A stretch of DNA of 64,000 bases from Xanthomonas sacchari (lineage in GTDB: Bacteria; Pseudomonadota; Gammaproteobacteria; Xanthomonadales; Xanthomonadaceae), in the NCBI RefSeq assembly GCF_024266585.1, contig NZ_CP100647.1, forward strand, positions 2,337,001 to 2,401,000. Reading direction: 5' to 3'. A program made the translations under genes and the position numbers. Positions 9,701 through 17,459 of the stretch are shown here, one piece after another (position 1 is the first letter of the stretch; the number at the start of each line of letters is the position of its first letter). The notes beneath the pieces were generated by a model, which had not been told where the DNA came from, made no database searches, and saw only the letters and a program-made list of their open reading frames with translations.

Positions 9701-9898
9701 GTGCCGCTGGTGTTCTCGCATGGCGCGGGCGCGGAAGTGCGCTCGGCCACCGGCATCACCGTGTTCGCCGGCATGCTGGGCGTGACCCTGTTCGGCCTGT
9801 TCCTCACTCCCGTGTTCTATGTCGCCCTGCGCAAGCTGGCCGGGCGGCCGCTGGTCTCGCATGCGCCGGCCCACGCCGACGCGCCGGCGCACGGCTGA
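6728..9898 (+). CDS. smeW: RND multidrug efflux pump, HAE1 family (SmeW-like)
   Basis: A 1056-residue AcrB/MexF-type inner-membrane pump that exports drugs from periplasm or membrane by proton exchange. It begins MDFSRFFIDRPIFAAVLSIV, the usual TM1. It has two large periplasmic loops and the TM4 proton-relay motif GIVVDDAIVVVENVERN with both aspartates. GGFIPTQDK opens the second periplasmic part. The C-terminal TM bundle has MGLACKNAILIVEFARE. Length and repeat layout are normal and complete. The start at 6728 is the usual one for the family, and 54 bases of in-frame open sequence upstream are not needed. The operon context points to the MexF/SmeW branch, which in relatives exports chloramphenicol and quinolones. 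The actual substrates here are not shown by sequence. Confidence 0.95.
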   Translation: MDFSRFFIDRPIFAAVLSIVIFAAGLIAIPLLPIGEYPDVVPPSVVVRTVYPGANPKVIAETVATPLEEAINGVENMMYIKSVAGSDGVLQMTVTFRPGTDPDDAAVKVQNRVAQAQARLPEDVRRQGVTTQKQSPTFLMVVHLTSPKGKYDTLYLRNYARLHVKDALARIQGVGDAQVFGGGDYAMRAWLDPERVAARGLTASDVVAAMREQNVQVSAGQLGAEPMPESKFLTLINAQGRLRTEQEFGDIVLKVGADGQTVRLSDVARLQLGAGDYTLRAQLDGKNAVGIGIFQAPGANALQIRDQVIAKMDELTKQFPDDVKYEAVYDTTIFVRDSISAVVHTLLEAVLLVVLVVILFLQTWRASIIPLIAVPVSVVGTFAALYLLGFSINTLTLFGLVLAIGIVVDDAIVVVENVERNIEEGLSPLAAAHQAMREVSGPIIAIALVLCAVFVPMAFLSGVTGQFYKQFAVTIAISTVISAINSLTLSPALAARLLQGHDAPKDRLSRGMERLFGGWLFRPFNRFFHRSSDRYQSAVSRILGRRGAVFAVYVALLLVTGLMFKAVPGGFIPTQDKMYLIAGVKLPEGASIERTDAMLRKVATIAMQTDGVAHAISFPGLNALQFTNTPNTGVVFLPLKPFAQRHRSALEINAEINQRISQLGEGMSFAFMPPPILGLGNGNGYQLFIEDRANLGYGALQNAVSAMQGAVAQTPGMSFPIGTYQANVPQLDAEVDRVKAKAQGVALTDLFDTLQTYLGSTYVNDFNQFGRTWQVIAQADAPFRESVEDIARLRTRNAQGEMVPIGSMVTIKQTYGPDPVLRYNGYPAADLAGEADARSLSSAEAMAKIAQIAKQVLPNGMEIEWTDLSYQQATQGNAALVVFPLAVLLAFLVLAALYESWTLPLAVILIVPMTLLSALFGVWLSGGDNNVFVQVGLVVLMGLACKNAILIVEFARELELQGKGIVESALQACRLRLRPIVMTSIAFIAGTVPLVFSHGAGAEVRSATGITVFAGMLGVTLFGLFLTPVFYVALRKLAGRPLVSHAPAHADAPAHG

Positions 9899-9929
9899 TC
9901 CTTTTCCCATCCTTCTCAGGAATTTCGCA

Positions 9930-10664
9930 ATGAACGCAGCACACAAGATCGCCCTGGTCACCGGCGCCACCCGCGGCATCGGCCTGCATACCGTGCGGCA
10001 GCTGGCCGAAGCCGGCGTGCACACCCTGCTGGCCGGGCGCGACGCTACCCGCGCCAGCGCCGCGGCCCTGGAACTGCAGGGCGAGGGCCTGCCGGTCGAG
10101 CCGCTGACCCTGGACGTCACCGACGCCGCCAGCATCGCTGCCGCGGTGGAGGCGGTGCGCGCGCGCCACGGGCGGCTGGACATCCTGGTCAACAACGCCG
10201 GCATCCTGCGCGACGACCTGCGCCTGAGCGTGTCGCAGCAGCGCCTGGACACCTGGCGCGAGACCTTCGACACCAACCTGTTCGGCCTGATCGCGGTCAC
10301 CCAGGCGTTCCTGCCGCTGCTGCGCGAAGCGCCGGCCGCGCGCATCGTCAACGTCTCCAGCCTGCTCGGCTCGCTCACGCTGCACAGCCAGCCCGGTTCG
10401 CCGATCTACGACTTCAAGGTGCCGGCCTACAACGTGTCCAAGAGCGCGGTGAATGCCTGGACCATCCAGTTGGCGCACGAACTGCGCGATACCCCGATCA
10501 AGGTCAACACCATCCACCCCGGCTACGTGAAGACCGACATGAACGGGGGCGAGGGCGAGCTGGACGTGGCCGACGGCGCCCGCAGCAGCGTGATGATGGC
10601 GCTGCTCGACGCGGACGGTCCCACCGGCAGCTACACCCATGTCGGACAGGTGCTGCCATGGTGA
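9930..10664 (+). CDS. smeU2: Short-chain dehydrogenase/reductase (SmeU2-like)
   Basis: A 244-residue classical SDR with the cofactor motif TGATRGIG (residues 11-18), the NNAG motif (LVNNAGIL) and the active-site YxxxK in PAYNVSKSAVNAW. It lies inside the efflux operon between the pump and the outer-membrane factor, as smeU2 does in Stenotrophomonas. Its stop overlaps the ATG of the next gene. AGGA lies ahead of the ATG at 9930. A role in reducing or detoxifying the pumped compounds is plausible but unproved. Unlike the first SDR of the operon, it keeps all catalytic residues. Confidence 0.88.
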   Translation: MNAAHKIALVTGATRGIGLHTVRQLAEAGVHTLLAGRDATRASAAALELQGEGLPVEPLTLDVTDAASIAAAVEAVRARHGRLDILVNNAGILRDDLRLSVSQQRLDTWRETFDTNLFGLIAVTQAFLPLLREAPAARIVNVSSLLGSLTLHSQPGSPIYDFKVPAYNVSKSAVNAWTIQLAHELRDTPIKVNTIHPGYVKTDMNGGEGELDVADGARSSVMMALLDADGPTGSYTHVGQVLPW

Positions 10665-12115
10665 TCCGTCCCGCACTCGGCGCGCTGGCGTTGGCGCTGC
10701 TCAGCGCCTGCGCCAGCGTCTGCCCCGACTACCGCGCGCCGGCGCAGCCGCCGGTGACGCTGCAGGGCGCGGCGTCGCCGGTGTTCGCGACCGATTCGCC
10801 GGTCGCGTCCTGGTGGGCGCAGTTCGACGATCCGGTGCTGGAACAACTGGTGCACGACAGCCTGGTCGCCAACCTGGACCTGCGCATCGCCCTGGCGCGC
10901 GTGCACGAGGCGCGCGCGGTCTTCGCCGAGCAGCGCCTGGACCAGGCGCCGCACGTCACCGCCGATGGCGACTACAGCCGCGGCAAGGCGCCGGATGCCG
11001 ACGCCGGCGGCGCACGCGTGCTCACCGAGAGCTATCGGCTGGGCTTCGATGCCGGCTGGGAGCTGGACCTGTTCGGGCGCCAGCGCCGCGCCAGCGAAGC
11101 CGCGCGCGCGAATCTGGAGGCCGAGCAGGCCGGCCTGGCCGACGCCCAGGTCACCGTCGCCGCGGAGGTGGCGCGCAATTACTTCGCCCTGCGCGGCACG
11201 CAGAAGCGCATCGCGCTGGCGCGCACCACACTGGACAACCTGCACGACACCCAGCGCCTCACCGAGACCCGCTGGCGGCTGGGTGCCGGCAGCGAACTGG
11301 ACGTGCAGAGCAGCCGCGCGCGGTTGAAGGCGATCGAGGCCGACATCCCGCTGCTGGAAGTCGACGCCGCGCAGGCGCGGCACCGGCTGGCGGTGCTGCT
11401 GGGCAAGCCGCCGGGCACGCTCGACGCGCTGCTGGCGCCGCAGCCGACCCCGGCCTATGCGCGGGCCTTGCCGCTGGGCGACACCACGCAGTTGCTGCGC
11501 CGGCGTCCGGACGTGCGCATCGCCGAACGCCGGCTGGCGGCGGCGACCGCGCGGGTCGGCGTGGCCACCGCCGATCTGTTTCCGCGGATCAGCCTGTCCG
11601 GGTTCGTCGGCTTCCTGTCCGGCGACGCCGGCGCCTTGCTGCACGGCCGCAGCAAGGCTTGGTCGCTGACCCCGTCGATCCAGTGGGCGGCGTTCGACCT
11701 GGGCAGCGTGCGCGCGCGCCTGCGCGCCAGCGAGGCGCAGGCCGACGGCGCCGCCGCCGACTACGAGAAGGCCGTGCTCGGTGCGCTGGAGGACACAGAG
11801 AACGCGCTGACCGCCTATGCCCACGAACAGGCCAGGCTGGCGATCGTGGCCGAGCAGGCGCAGGCCGCGCAGCGCGCCGAGGCGCTGGCGCAGATCCGCT
11901 ATCGCGAAGGGTCGGAGGATTTCCTGACCCTGCTCGATGCGCAGCGCACGCAACTCACCGCCAACGCCGACCTGGCCGACGCGGAGGCCGCGGTGAACAT
12001 CGGCGTGGTGCGGGTGTACAAGGCGCTCGGCGGCTGGGGCCAGGATGCGGGCACGGAGGCGGGCAGGGACGTGGCGACCACCGCGGTGGCGGCGTCCGCG
12101 GTGCAGGCGCGCTGA
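10658..12115 (+). CDS. smeX: Outer-membrane efflux channel lipoprotein, OprM/NodT family (SmeX-like)
   Basis: A 485-residue TolC-type outer-membrane factor that completes the tripartite pump. It starts with a lipoprotein signal (ALALLSACAS), followed by the family opening CPDYRAPAQPP and the WWAQFDDPVLEQLV segment. Two repeated halves carry the long coiled-coil helices of the tunnel (for instance LAAATARVGVATADLFPRIS and IRYREGSEDFLTLLDAQR). ATG at 10658 overlaps the SDR stop by seven bases, so the last two genes are coupled. A strong inverted repeat follows the gene and precedes the convergent GGDEF gene. Confidence 0.93.
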   Translation: MVIRPALGALALALLSACASVCPDYRAPAQPPVTLQGAASPVFATDSPVASWWAQFDDPVLEQLVHDSLVANLDLRIALARVHEARAVFAEQRLDQAPHVTADGDYSRGKAPDADAGGARVLTESYRLGFDAGWELDLFGRQRRASEAARANLEAEQAGLADAQVTVAAEVARNYFALRGTQKRIALARTTLDNLHDTQRLTETRWRLGAGSELDVQSSRARLKAIEADIPLLEVDAAQARHRLAVLLGKPPGTLDALLAPQPTPAYARALPLGDTTQLLRRRPDVRIAERRLAAATARVGVATADLFPRISLSGFVGFLSGDAGALLHGRSKAWSLTPSIQWAAFDLGSVRARLRASEAQADGAAADYEKAVLGALEDTENALTAYAHEQARLAIVAEQAQAAQRAEALAQIRYREGSEDFLTLLDAQRTQLTANADLADAEAAVNIGVVRVYKALGGWGQDAGTEAGRDVATTAVAASAVQAR

Positions 12116-12215
12116 GCGGGAGGCTGCGAAGTCCGCGGTGCGGGCCGACTGCACGCACCGCGATGCCTGGCGGCCCATCTCGTCTCACCATCGGGCCGGA
12201 TGCAGGGTTGCCTTT

Positions 12216-12277
12216 AGGAGCGGCTTCCGCTGCGATGGGCGTTTCTGGTTTAGCCCGCCGCGGCGGAAGCCGCTCCT
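12216..12277. repeat. Paired GGAGCGGCTTC-type inverted repeat acting as bidirectional terminator
   Basis: Two perfect 15-base arms (12216-12230 and 12263-12277) face each other across 32 bases, in the gap between convergent genes. They are variants of the dispersed Xanthomonad repeat found all over this window. The position suggests a transcription end for the efflux operon and the GGDEF gene. Confidence 0.7.
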
Positions 12278-12321
12278 GCGCGCGGCCGATCGCGCCGTGT
12301 CTGCCCGCGGGTGCCGGCCGC

Positions 12322-13317
12322 TCAGTCCTGCGCGACGTCCTCGGCGATCACGTAGCGGTCGCGTCCGTTGTTCTTGGCCTGGTACAGCGCGGCGTCGGCG
12401 CGCGAGAACCAGTCGTGCCACTGCACCTCGTCGCAGAGCATGGCCGCGCCCAGCGAGACGGTGATCGTGCCGTTGGGGCCGCGCAGCGCGGCGCGTGCGG
12501 CGTCGTGCAGGCGCCTGGCGAAGGCGGACAGTTCGGTTGTGGACTGCAGCCGCGCCACCACCACGAACTCCTCGCCGCCGAACCGGAACACCTCGTCCGG
12601 CGCGCGGACCTGCGCGCGCAGCAGCGCCGCCAGCTCGGCCAGCACCCGATCGCCCTCGGCATGGCCGTAGAGGTCGTTGACCTCCTTGAAATGATCGATG
12701 TCGAGCACGATCAGCCCATGCCGGCGGTTGGCGCGACGCGGGTCGGCCAGCCGCTGCGAGAGGCTGCGCTCGAGCATGCGGCGGTTCGGCAACCCGGTCA
12801 GCGGGTCGTGCGACGCCAGTTGCTCCAGTTGCACGCGATCGCCTTCCACCCGCAACGCCAGCATGTAGCCCAGCCCGGTGATCAGCAACGACACCGCCAG
12901 CATCGAGAAGAGGTGTTCGGCGCCCAGTCCGCTCGCCGTGACCACCAGCAGGACCGCGATCAGGGTGGCGTTGCAGGCCAACGCGACATGGCGCGTCACC
13001 ACGAAGAAGTTGCTCATCATCACCAGGTACAGCCACGGCACCGCGGCATGGCGCAGCGCATGGCAGGCCAGGGCGCTGCCCAGCAACCAGCTCAGCGACA
13101 GCAGCGGATCCATGCGGCCGTCGCCGCGGTGCAGCGCCAGCCAGGTCGCCAGCGCGGCCAATCCGGCCAGCGCGGCACCGGCCAGCGCGTTCAATGGCGC
13201 GCCGATCGCCATCTGGTAGGCGGCGAACAGCAGCAGCACCGCCGCCGTGGACGGACCCAGGACCTTGATGATGCCGAGTCGGAAGTGCCGGCGCAGGGTC
13301 AATCCCGCGCCGCTCAC
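12322..13317 (-). CDS. Membrane-anchored GGDEF diguanylate cyclase
   Basis: A 331-residue protein that should make cyclic di-GMP from GTP. The first about 170 residues are hydrophobic with roughly five or six membrane spans (for example VLLLFAAYQMAI, AALAGLAALATWLAL, LIAVLLVVTASGLG) and form a MASE-like sensor of unknown ligand. A GGDEF domain follows from LASHDPLTGLPNRRMLERSL, with the active site FRFGGEEFVVVARL (GGEEF is an active variant). No clear RxxD inhibitory site is seen five residues before GGEEF. The gene is transcribed alone and converges on the efflux operon. Confidence 0.88.
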   Translation of the reverse strand: MSGAGLTLRRHFRLGIIKVLGPSTAAVLLLFAAYQMAIGAPLNALAGAALAGLAALATWLALHRGDGRMDPLLSLSWLLGSALACHALRHAAVPWLYLVMMSNFFVVTRHVALACNATLIAVLLVVTASGLGAEHLFSMLAVSLLITGLGYMLALRVEGDRVQLEQLASHDPLTGLPNRRMLERSLSQRLADPRRANRRHGLIVLDIDHFKEVNDLYGHAEGDRVLAELAALLRAQVRAPDEVFRFGGEEFVVVARLQSTTELSAFARRLHDAARAALRGPNGTITVSLGAAMLCDEVQWHDWFSRADAALYQAKNNGRDRYVIAEDVAQD

Positions 13318-13740
13318 GGAGAAGGACCCCGGATCAGTGCATGGGCAAGGTGGATGGGCGAGCTGGGGCGGGCGACGGACATGGTGACGTCAGCGGAGGC
13401 GGAAGGATGCTGCGCACGCAGAAGCAAGTTCCGTGCCCGACCTGTTTTTGTGGTTTTCATTCCGCTGCTGAACAGGACGTCGCGCGATTGTCGACACGCT
13501 GTGCGTCGCGACGGCATCGCATTGACGCCGGGACGGAGGTTGCGAAGAGGTCGGTTGCGCCACACGACGGGCGTGCCCGGGTCGGGGTGGCTCGAGCCGC
13601 CGCGTACGGCGGCGCAGCGGACGTGGTGCTGGCCTCGAGCTGGCGCCGTGCGCGTCGATGCGATGACGGGATCGCCGCGACGTGGTGCGCTGGCATCGCG
13701 CCGGCAGGGCATGGCGAACCCGACACGCCGGCGAGGACGA
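13318..13740. other. Non-coding gap, nothing recognised
   Basis: About 420 bases between the start of the GGDEF gene and a small minus-strand ORF. Long open frames here have arginine-rich, low-complexity translations with no start signal and look like chance openings in GC-rich DNA. The promoter of the GGDEF gene should lie near 13318-13400, but no good -35/-10 pair was picked out. Confidence 0.4.
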
Positions 13741-13914
13741 CTACGCCGCGTCGCCGTCGATGGCCTTCAAGCCCTTCTGGTTCAGCGCGAGATCGCCGTC
13801 CTCGCCTTGCGCCGCATAGTTCTCGCGCACCGCCCAGGCCGCCTCCGCTTCGCTGACCGGCGTGGTGGCGTGGATGTCCTGCAGGATGCGCAGTTGTTCC
13901 TGGGTCAAGGGCAT
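13741..13914 (-). CDS. Small conserved-looking acidic protein, unknown function
   Basis: A 57-residue ORF starting MPLTQEQLRILQDIHATTPV and ending with a short acidic, Ala-rich tail (NQKGLKAIDGDAA). It is soluble with no signal peptide or membrane segment. Amino-acid use is balanced, unlike the arginine-rich shadow ORFs nearby, which favours a real gene. The ribosome-binding site is weak (GAG about 13 bases upstream). It stands alone between sparse regions. I do not recognise a family. Confidence 0.5.
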   Translation of the reverse strand: MPLTQEQLRILQDIHATTPVSEAEAAWAVRENYAAQGEDGDLALNQKGLKAIDGDAA

Positions 13915-14494
13915 GGCGGGCAGTCTCGGAGCGGTCAGGGCATTCCACCCTACAGGCCAGCGGTGACGGGGGCGTCGGCGCGCCATGAAGGTGGCCTCCG
14001 GCAGGCGGAGCGCCGGACGCTGAGCGGGGCGTGCGTCCGGCGCGTTCCGCGGCGCGGTCGCGTCGACATCATTCCGCAACGCCTCAAGGACGCCGCCGTA
14101 ACGGACGCCGCCGCATCCTACGCGTACCAGCTGTGCGGCCGAAGGCAACGCTCGGGGCTGCTTCAAGGATGCAAGCATCCGCGGCTGGACCACTTCCTTG
14201 CGCATCGCCAGGCACACTGGTCTGGCGATGCGTTTTCGTGTCTTTCGTGGCGATGCAGGCGCAGCGCGATGGCGTTCATTGCGCTGCGCTCGGAGCGTAC
14301 GCCGTGACGCGCGGTGTCGGCGCCTGCCGCGCACCATCCGCAGCCCGCGCGCTGGTGGATGGACGCGGTCGCAACGAAAGCTCCGCTGGCGCCCGCGCTT
14401 TCAGCGGCACAAGGCCAAGTGGCCCGGCGACTGGAAACGCGATTGCGCGCATGGGCGCGCAACCGCGTCGACCGTGTGCCTGCAACGCGCCGCG
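13915..14494. other. Long gap with no credible gene
   Basis: About 580 bases between a small minus-strand ORF and an SDR gene. Open frames are arginine and alanine-rich with no signals. The only clear structure is a strong plus-strand terminator-like hairpin at 14200-14245, listed separately, which has no gene upstream on its strand. Confidence 0.45.
14200..14245 (+). terminator. Orphan rho-independent terminator, possible small-RNA end
   Basis: GCATCGCCAG (14202-14211) pairs perfectly with CTGGCGATGC (14222-14231) around a ten-base loop, and the stem extends by one or two pairs. The plus strand then reads GTTTTCGTGTCTTTC, a good T-rich tail for this GC content. No plus-strand gene precedes it within 2 kb, so it may end an untranslated transcript. 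Confidence 0.5.
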
Positions 14495-15388
14495 CTAGGC
14501 GACGCCGGCGCCACCCGTCGCGCCGAACACCTCGCCGGTCAGGTAGCTGCCTTCCTGGCTGGCGAGGAGCACATACAGCGGGGCGATTTCGACCGGCTGG
14601 CCGGGGCGCTTGAAGTGCGTCTTCGATCCGAACTGGGTGACCGCCTCCATCGGTTGGCCGCCAGAGGACTGCAGCGCGGTCCAGAAGGGACCCGGTGCCA
14701 CCACGTTCGCCCTGATGCCCTTTTCGCTCAACTGCGCCGCCAGCGCCTTGGTGTAGGCGACGATGCCGGCCTTGGTGGTCGCGTAGTCGAGCAGGATCGC
14801 CGACGGGTCGTACGCCTGGATGGACGCGGTGGTGATCACCGCGGCGCCCGCCGGCAGGTGCGGCACCGCGGCGCGGCAGATCCAGTGCATGGCATAGAGA
14901 TTGGTCTTCAGCGTCTTGTCGAAATCCTCGTCGCTGACCTCGCCGATCTCTTCCCGATACTGCTGTCGCCCCGCATTGATCACCAGGATGTCCAGGCCGC
15001 CCAGGCCGGCAACGGCTTTCTCGACCAACGCCGCGCACCAGTGCCGGTCGGTGATGTCGCCGGGAAGGCTGATCGCCTTGCGTCCTTCGGCCTCGATGAG
15101 GGCGACGACCTCCTGCGCGTCCGACGCCTCTTCGGCAAGGAAGGAGATGGCCACGTCGGCGCCCTCGCGGGCGAACGCGATCGCCGCGGCGCGACCGATG
15201 CCGCTGTCGCCGCCGGTCACCAGCGCCCGGCGGCCTGTCAGCTTGCCCGAGCCGCGGTAGCTGGTCTCGCCATGGTCGGGAACCGGGTCCATGTCCGACG
15301 CCTTCCCCGGAACCGGCTGCGGCTGCGGCGGGAAGGGCGGCTTGGGGTATTGTTCGCGCGGGTCCTGCATCTTCAGTCGATCGTTCAT
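14495..15388 (-). CDS. SDR-family oxidoreductase, YghA-like
   Basis: A 297-residue NAD(P)-dependent short-chain dehydrogenase of the YghA/general-stress subgroup, which carries a proline-rich N-terminal arm (about 40 residues, PKPPFPPQPQPVPGKASDMD) ahead of the Rossmann core. The cofactor motif is TGGDSGIG, then VINAG, and the active site is YATTK (LLDYATTKAGIVAY). The gene starts at 15388, after GAGGAAG, and its ATG overlaps the stop of the GH15 gene (ATGA), so the two are co-translated. The substrate is unknown. Relatives are often induced by osmotic or stationary-phase stress. Confidence 0.88.
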   Translation of the reverse strand: MNDRLKMQDPREQYPKPPFPPQPQPVPGKASDMDPVPDHGETSYRGSGKLTGRRALVTGGDSGIGRAAAIAFAREGADVAISFLAEEASDAQEVVALIEAEGRKAISLPGDITDRHWCAALVEKAVAGLGGLDILVINAGRQQYREEIGEVSDEDFDKTLKTNLYAMHWICRAAVPHLPAGAAVITTASIQAYDPSAILLDYATTKAGIVAYTKALAAQLSEKGIRANVVAPGPFWTALQSSGGQPMEAVTQFGSKTHFKRPGQPVEIAPLYVLLASQEGSYLTGEVFGATGGAGVA

Positions 15389-17238
15389 CGCGTCTTCCTC
15401 TTCTTGGCGTGTGGGCGGAGTTTCACCGGATTGGTTTGCGTGTTCTCGATGGTCGACATCGCCATGATCTGGGCGAGATGGCTCAGTCCTTGCGGGAAGT
15501 TGCCCAGGAAACCGCCGGAATGCGGATCGACCATTTCGCTCAACAGGCCGTCGCAGCGATCCAGCGCGGCGTTGAGCTGGATCAGCCGTTTCCTGGCTTT
15601 GGCTTTCTGTCCCAGGCGGGCATAGGCTTCGGCGATCCAGTAGGAGCACGCCACGAAACACCCTTCTTCCTGCGCCATGCCGGAGTAGCGGTAATGGAAC
15701 ACGCCGGCCCCCAACGCGCGGTCGATCGCGTCGAGGGTGGACAGCAGGCGATCCTTGCCGTCGAAGCGGAAGCGCGCGGCGAGCGCCACCGACGCATCCA
15801 GCCTGTCGCTTCCCGGATACATCACGAACGCCTGTTGCGCGTCCGACCAGCAGTGGGTTTCGATCCAGTCCTTGATCCTGTCGCGCTCGCGTTCCCAGCG
15901 ATCGCGACAGGTCGTCGGCAGTTGGCCCTGATCGGCCAACTCCACGGCCCTGGCCAGCGCCTGCCAGCAGCTGACCTTCGACATGGTGTAGTGCTGCAGC
16001 TCGGGCAATTCCCAGATCCCCGAGTCGGCCTTGCGCCAGCGATCGGCGCATTGGTCGGCCAGGCGCGACAGCAGTTCGGCGCTGGACGCGTCCAGGATGT
16101 TGCCGCGGCTCACGAAGCAATACGCGGTCTCGAAGATGTCGCCGTAGATGCCGTGCTGGTGCTGCTCGCCGGCGAGATTGCCTTTCACCACCGGCAGGGT
16201 GTTGCGATAGCCGGCGGCCTCCAGTTCGGTGACGTCGGTAACCACTCCGCCGTCCAGGGTGAACACGACTTTCGGGCCGTGCTGTCGCAGTTGCCGGATC
16301 AGCCAGGTGAACGCGGCCTTCGATTCCGCTTCCAGGCCCGCGGCGAGAAACGCCTGGATGGTGTAGCCGGCATCGCGGACCCAGGCATAGCGATAGTCGA
16401 AGTTCTTGTCTCCCCCGATCCGTTCCGGCAGCGACGTCGTCGCGGCCGCGGCGATGGCGCCGGAGGGCGAATACAGCAGCAGCTTGAGCGCGAGCGCGCT
16501 GCGCAGGAAAAAGTCCCGGCCCTCGCCGGAGAACGTCACGTTCTTCGACCATGCCCGCCATTCCTTGTCGGTCAGGTCGATGCGGCTGTCGATCTCCTCG
16601 ATGGTGGGGGCGACCAGCGGCTCGTCCTCGCCGACGACCAGGCCGACCGTCGCGCGTTGCCCCTGCGCGACGGTGATATGGCCGCGAACGCCGTGGTCCG
16701 ACCACGCGCAGGTCAGCCGGTCGTCATGGATCATGACGCCGAGCAGGCGGTCGACATGGAACACGGTGTGCGGGCCGATCGCTGAACAGTAGGGGCTGGC
16801 GTTCTTGGCCCGCAAGCTGAATTTCAGCTCCAGCCGGAAGCGCATTGTTCCGCGCTGGCACTCGATGCGCCGCGCAAGCTCGCACCAGGGCAGTCGTCCC
16901 GCATGCCCGCTGTTGAGCGACTCGGTCAGCGTCGCCCGTCCGGATGCGGTGGTGAACGTGGTGACCAGGACATTGCTGTCTCGCCGATAGTGCCGCTCGC
17001 TGCGGAACGGCTGGTCCGGGGCGAAAACGAAGTAACCGCCTTCCTCCGCATCCAGCAGCCGGTCGAACAGCGGCGCGCTGTCCATGTTGGGCGCGCACCA
17101 CCAATCGATGGAGCCGTCCGCCCCGGTCAACGCGACCGAGCGTCCTTCGCCAAGCGCGCCGTACTGCTCGATCGGCAATGCGCCGTCGGTGCGCTCAGCG
17201 GTATGGGTCGAACGACGCCGACGGGCGGTCGCAGGCAC
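15385..17238 (-). CDS. Glycoside hydrolase family 15 protein (glucoamylase/trehalase-like)
   Basis: About 617 residues. GH15 enzymes cut terminal alpha-glucosides, and bacterial members of this type are often trehalases or dextrin glucosidases. The N-terminal beta domain begins LPIEQYGALGEGRSVALTGA, then DGSIDWWCAPNMDS, the usual family opening. The (alpha/alpha)6 barrel has YAWVRDAGYTIQAF, the general acid in SGIWELPE (Glu about 410), a second Glu in CSYWIAEAYARLG (about 537) and the final GGFLGNFPQGLSHLAQI. The start is uncertain. GTG at 17238 follows GGAG and leaves a 221-base gap to the divergent operon, while longer frames run into that operon. No signal peptide is seen, so it should be cytoplasmic. 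It is co-translated with the SDR. Confidence 0.82.
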   Translation of the reverse strand: MPATARRRRSTHTAERTDGALPIEQYGALGEGRSVALTGADGSIDWWCAPNMDSAPLFDRLLDAEEGGYFVFAPDQPFRSERHYRRDSNVLVTTFTTASGRATLTESLNSGHAGRLPWCELARRIECQRGTMRFRLELKFSLRAKNASPYCSAIGPHTVFHVDRLLGVMIHDDRLTCAWSDHGVRGHITVAQGQRATVGLVVGEDEPLVAPTIEEIDSRIDLTDKEWRAWSKNVTFSGEGRDFFLRSALALKLLLYSPSGAIAAAATTSLPERIGGDKNFDYRYAWVRDAGYTIQAFLAAGLEAESKAAFTWLIRQLRQHGPKVVFTLDGGVVTDVTELEAAGYRNTLPVVKGNLAGEQHQHGIYGDIFETAYCFVSRGNILDASSAELLSRLADQCADRWRKADSGIWELPELQHYTMSKVSCWQALARAVELADQGQLPTTCRDRWERERDRIKDWIETHCWSDAQQAFVMYPGSDRLDASVALAARFRFDGKDRLLSTLDAIDRALGAGVFHYRYSGMAQEEGCFVACSYWIAEAYARLGQKAKARKRLIQLNAALDRCDGLLSEMVDPHSGGFLGNFPQGLSHLAQIMAMSTIENTQTNPVKLRPHAKKRKTR

Positions 17239-17459
17239 GCGCTCAGGCTCCGCACCAACACGCGTTGGCGCAGTGCTGGTACGTCGTCGATTCCGGCATG
17301 GCGTGTCGATGCGGCATGAAGAAAGCGCAATAAGCAAGGGCAGGCCGACGGTAGTGGTCGGGCTGCCGACGCGCGGTGAAGACGGCACGCGCCGCGCAGG
17401 CCTGCACGTGGCGTGGACGAGGGCTGTTCCATCGTGCGTGACCGTCATCGAGGTGCGCC
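17239..17459. promoter_or_regulatory. Divergent promoter region, GH15 operon versus hydrolase-GMC operon
   Basis: A 221-base gap between head-to-head operons, so both promoters must lie here. No strong sigma-70 pair stands out by eye. The assignment rests on gene layout only. Confidence 0.4.

Noticed and set aside
5027-10378. Very long minus-strand open frame (1783 codons) opposite the efflux genes
   Set aside because: It is antisense to the clearly homologous MFP and RND genes, and its translation is His/Arg/Gln/Ala-rich with no domains. It arises from GC bias at third positions.
13314-13712. Minus-strand ORF of 132 codons upstream of the GGDEF gene
   Set aside because: Arg/Pro/Ser-rich chance frame without a ribosome site or family features, overlapping the likely promoter of the GGDEF gene.
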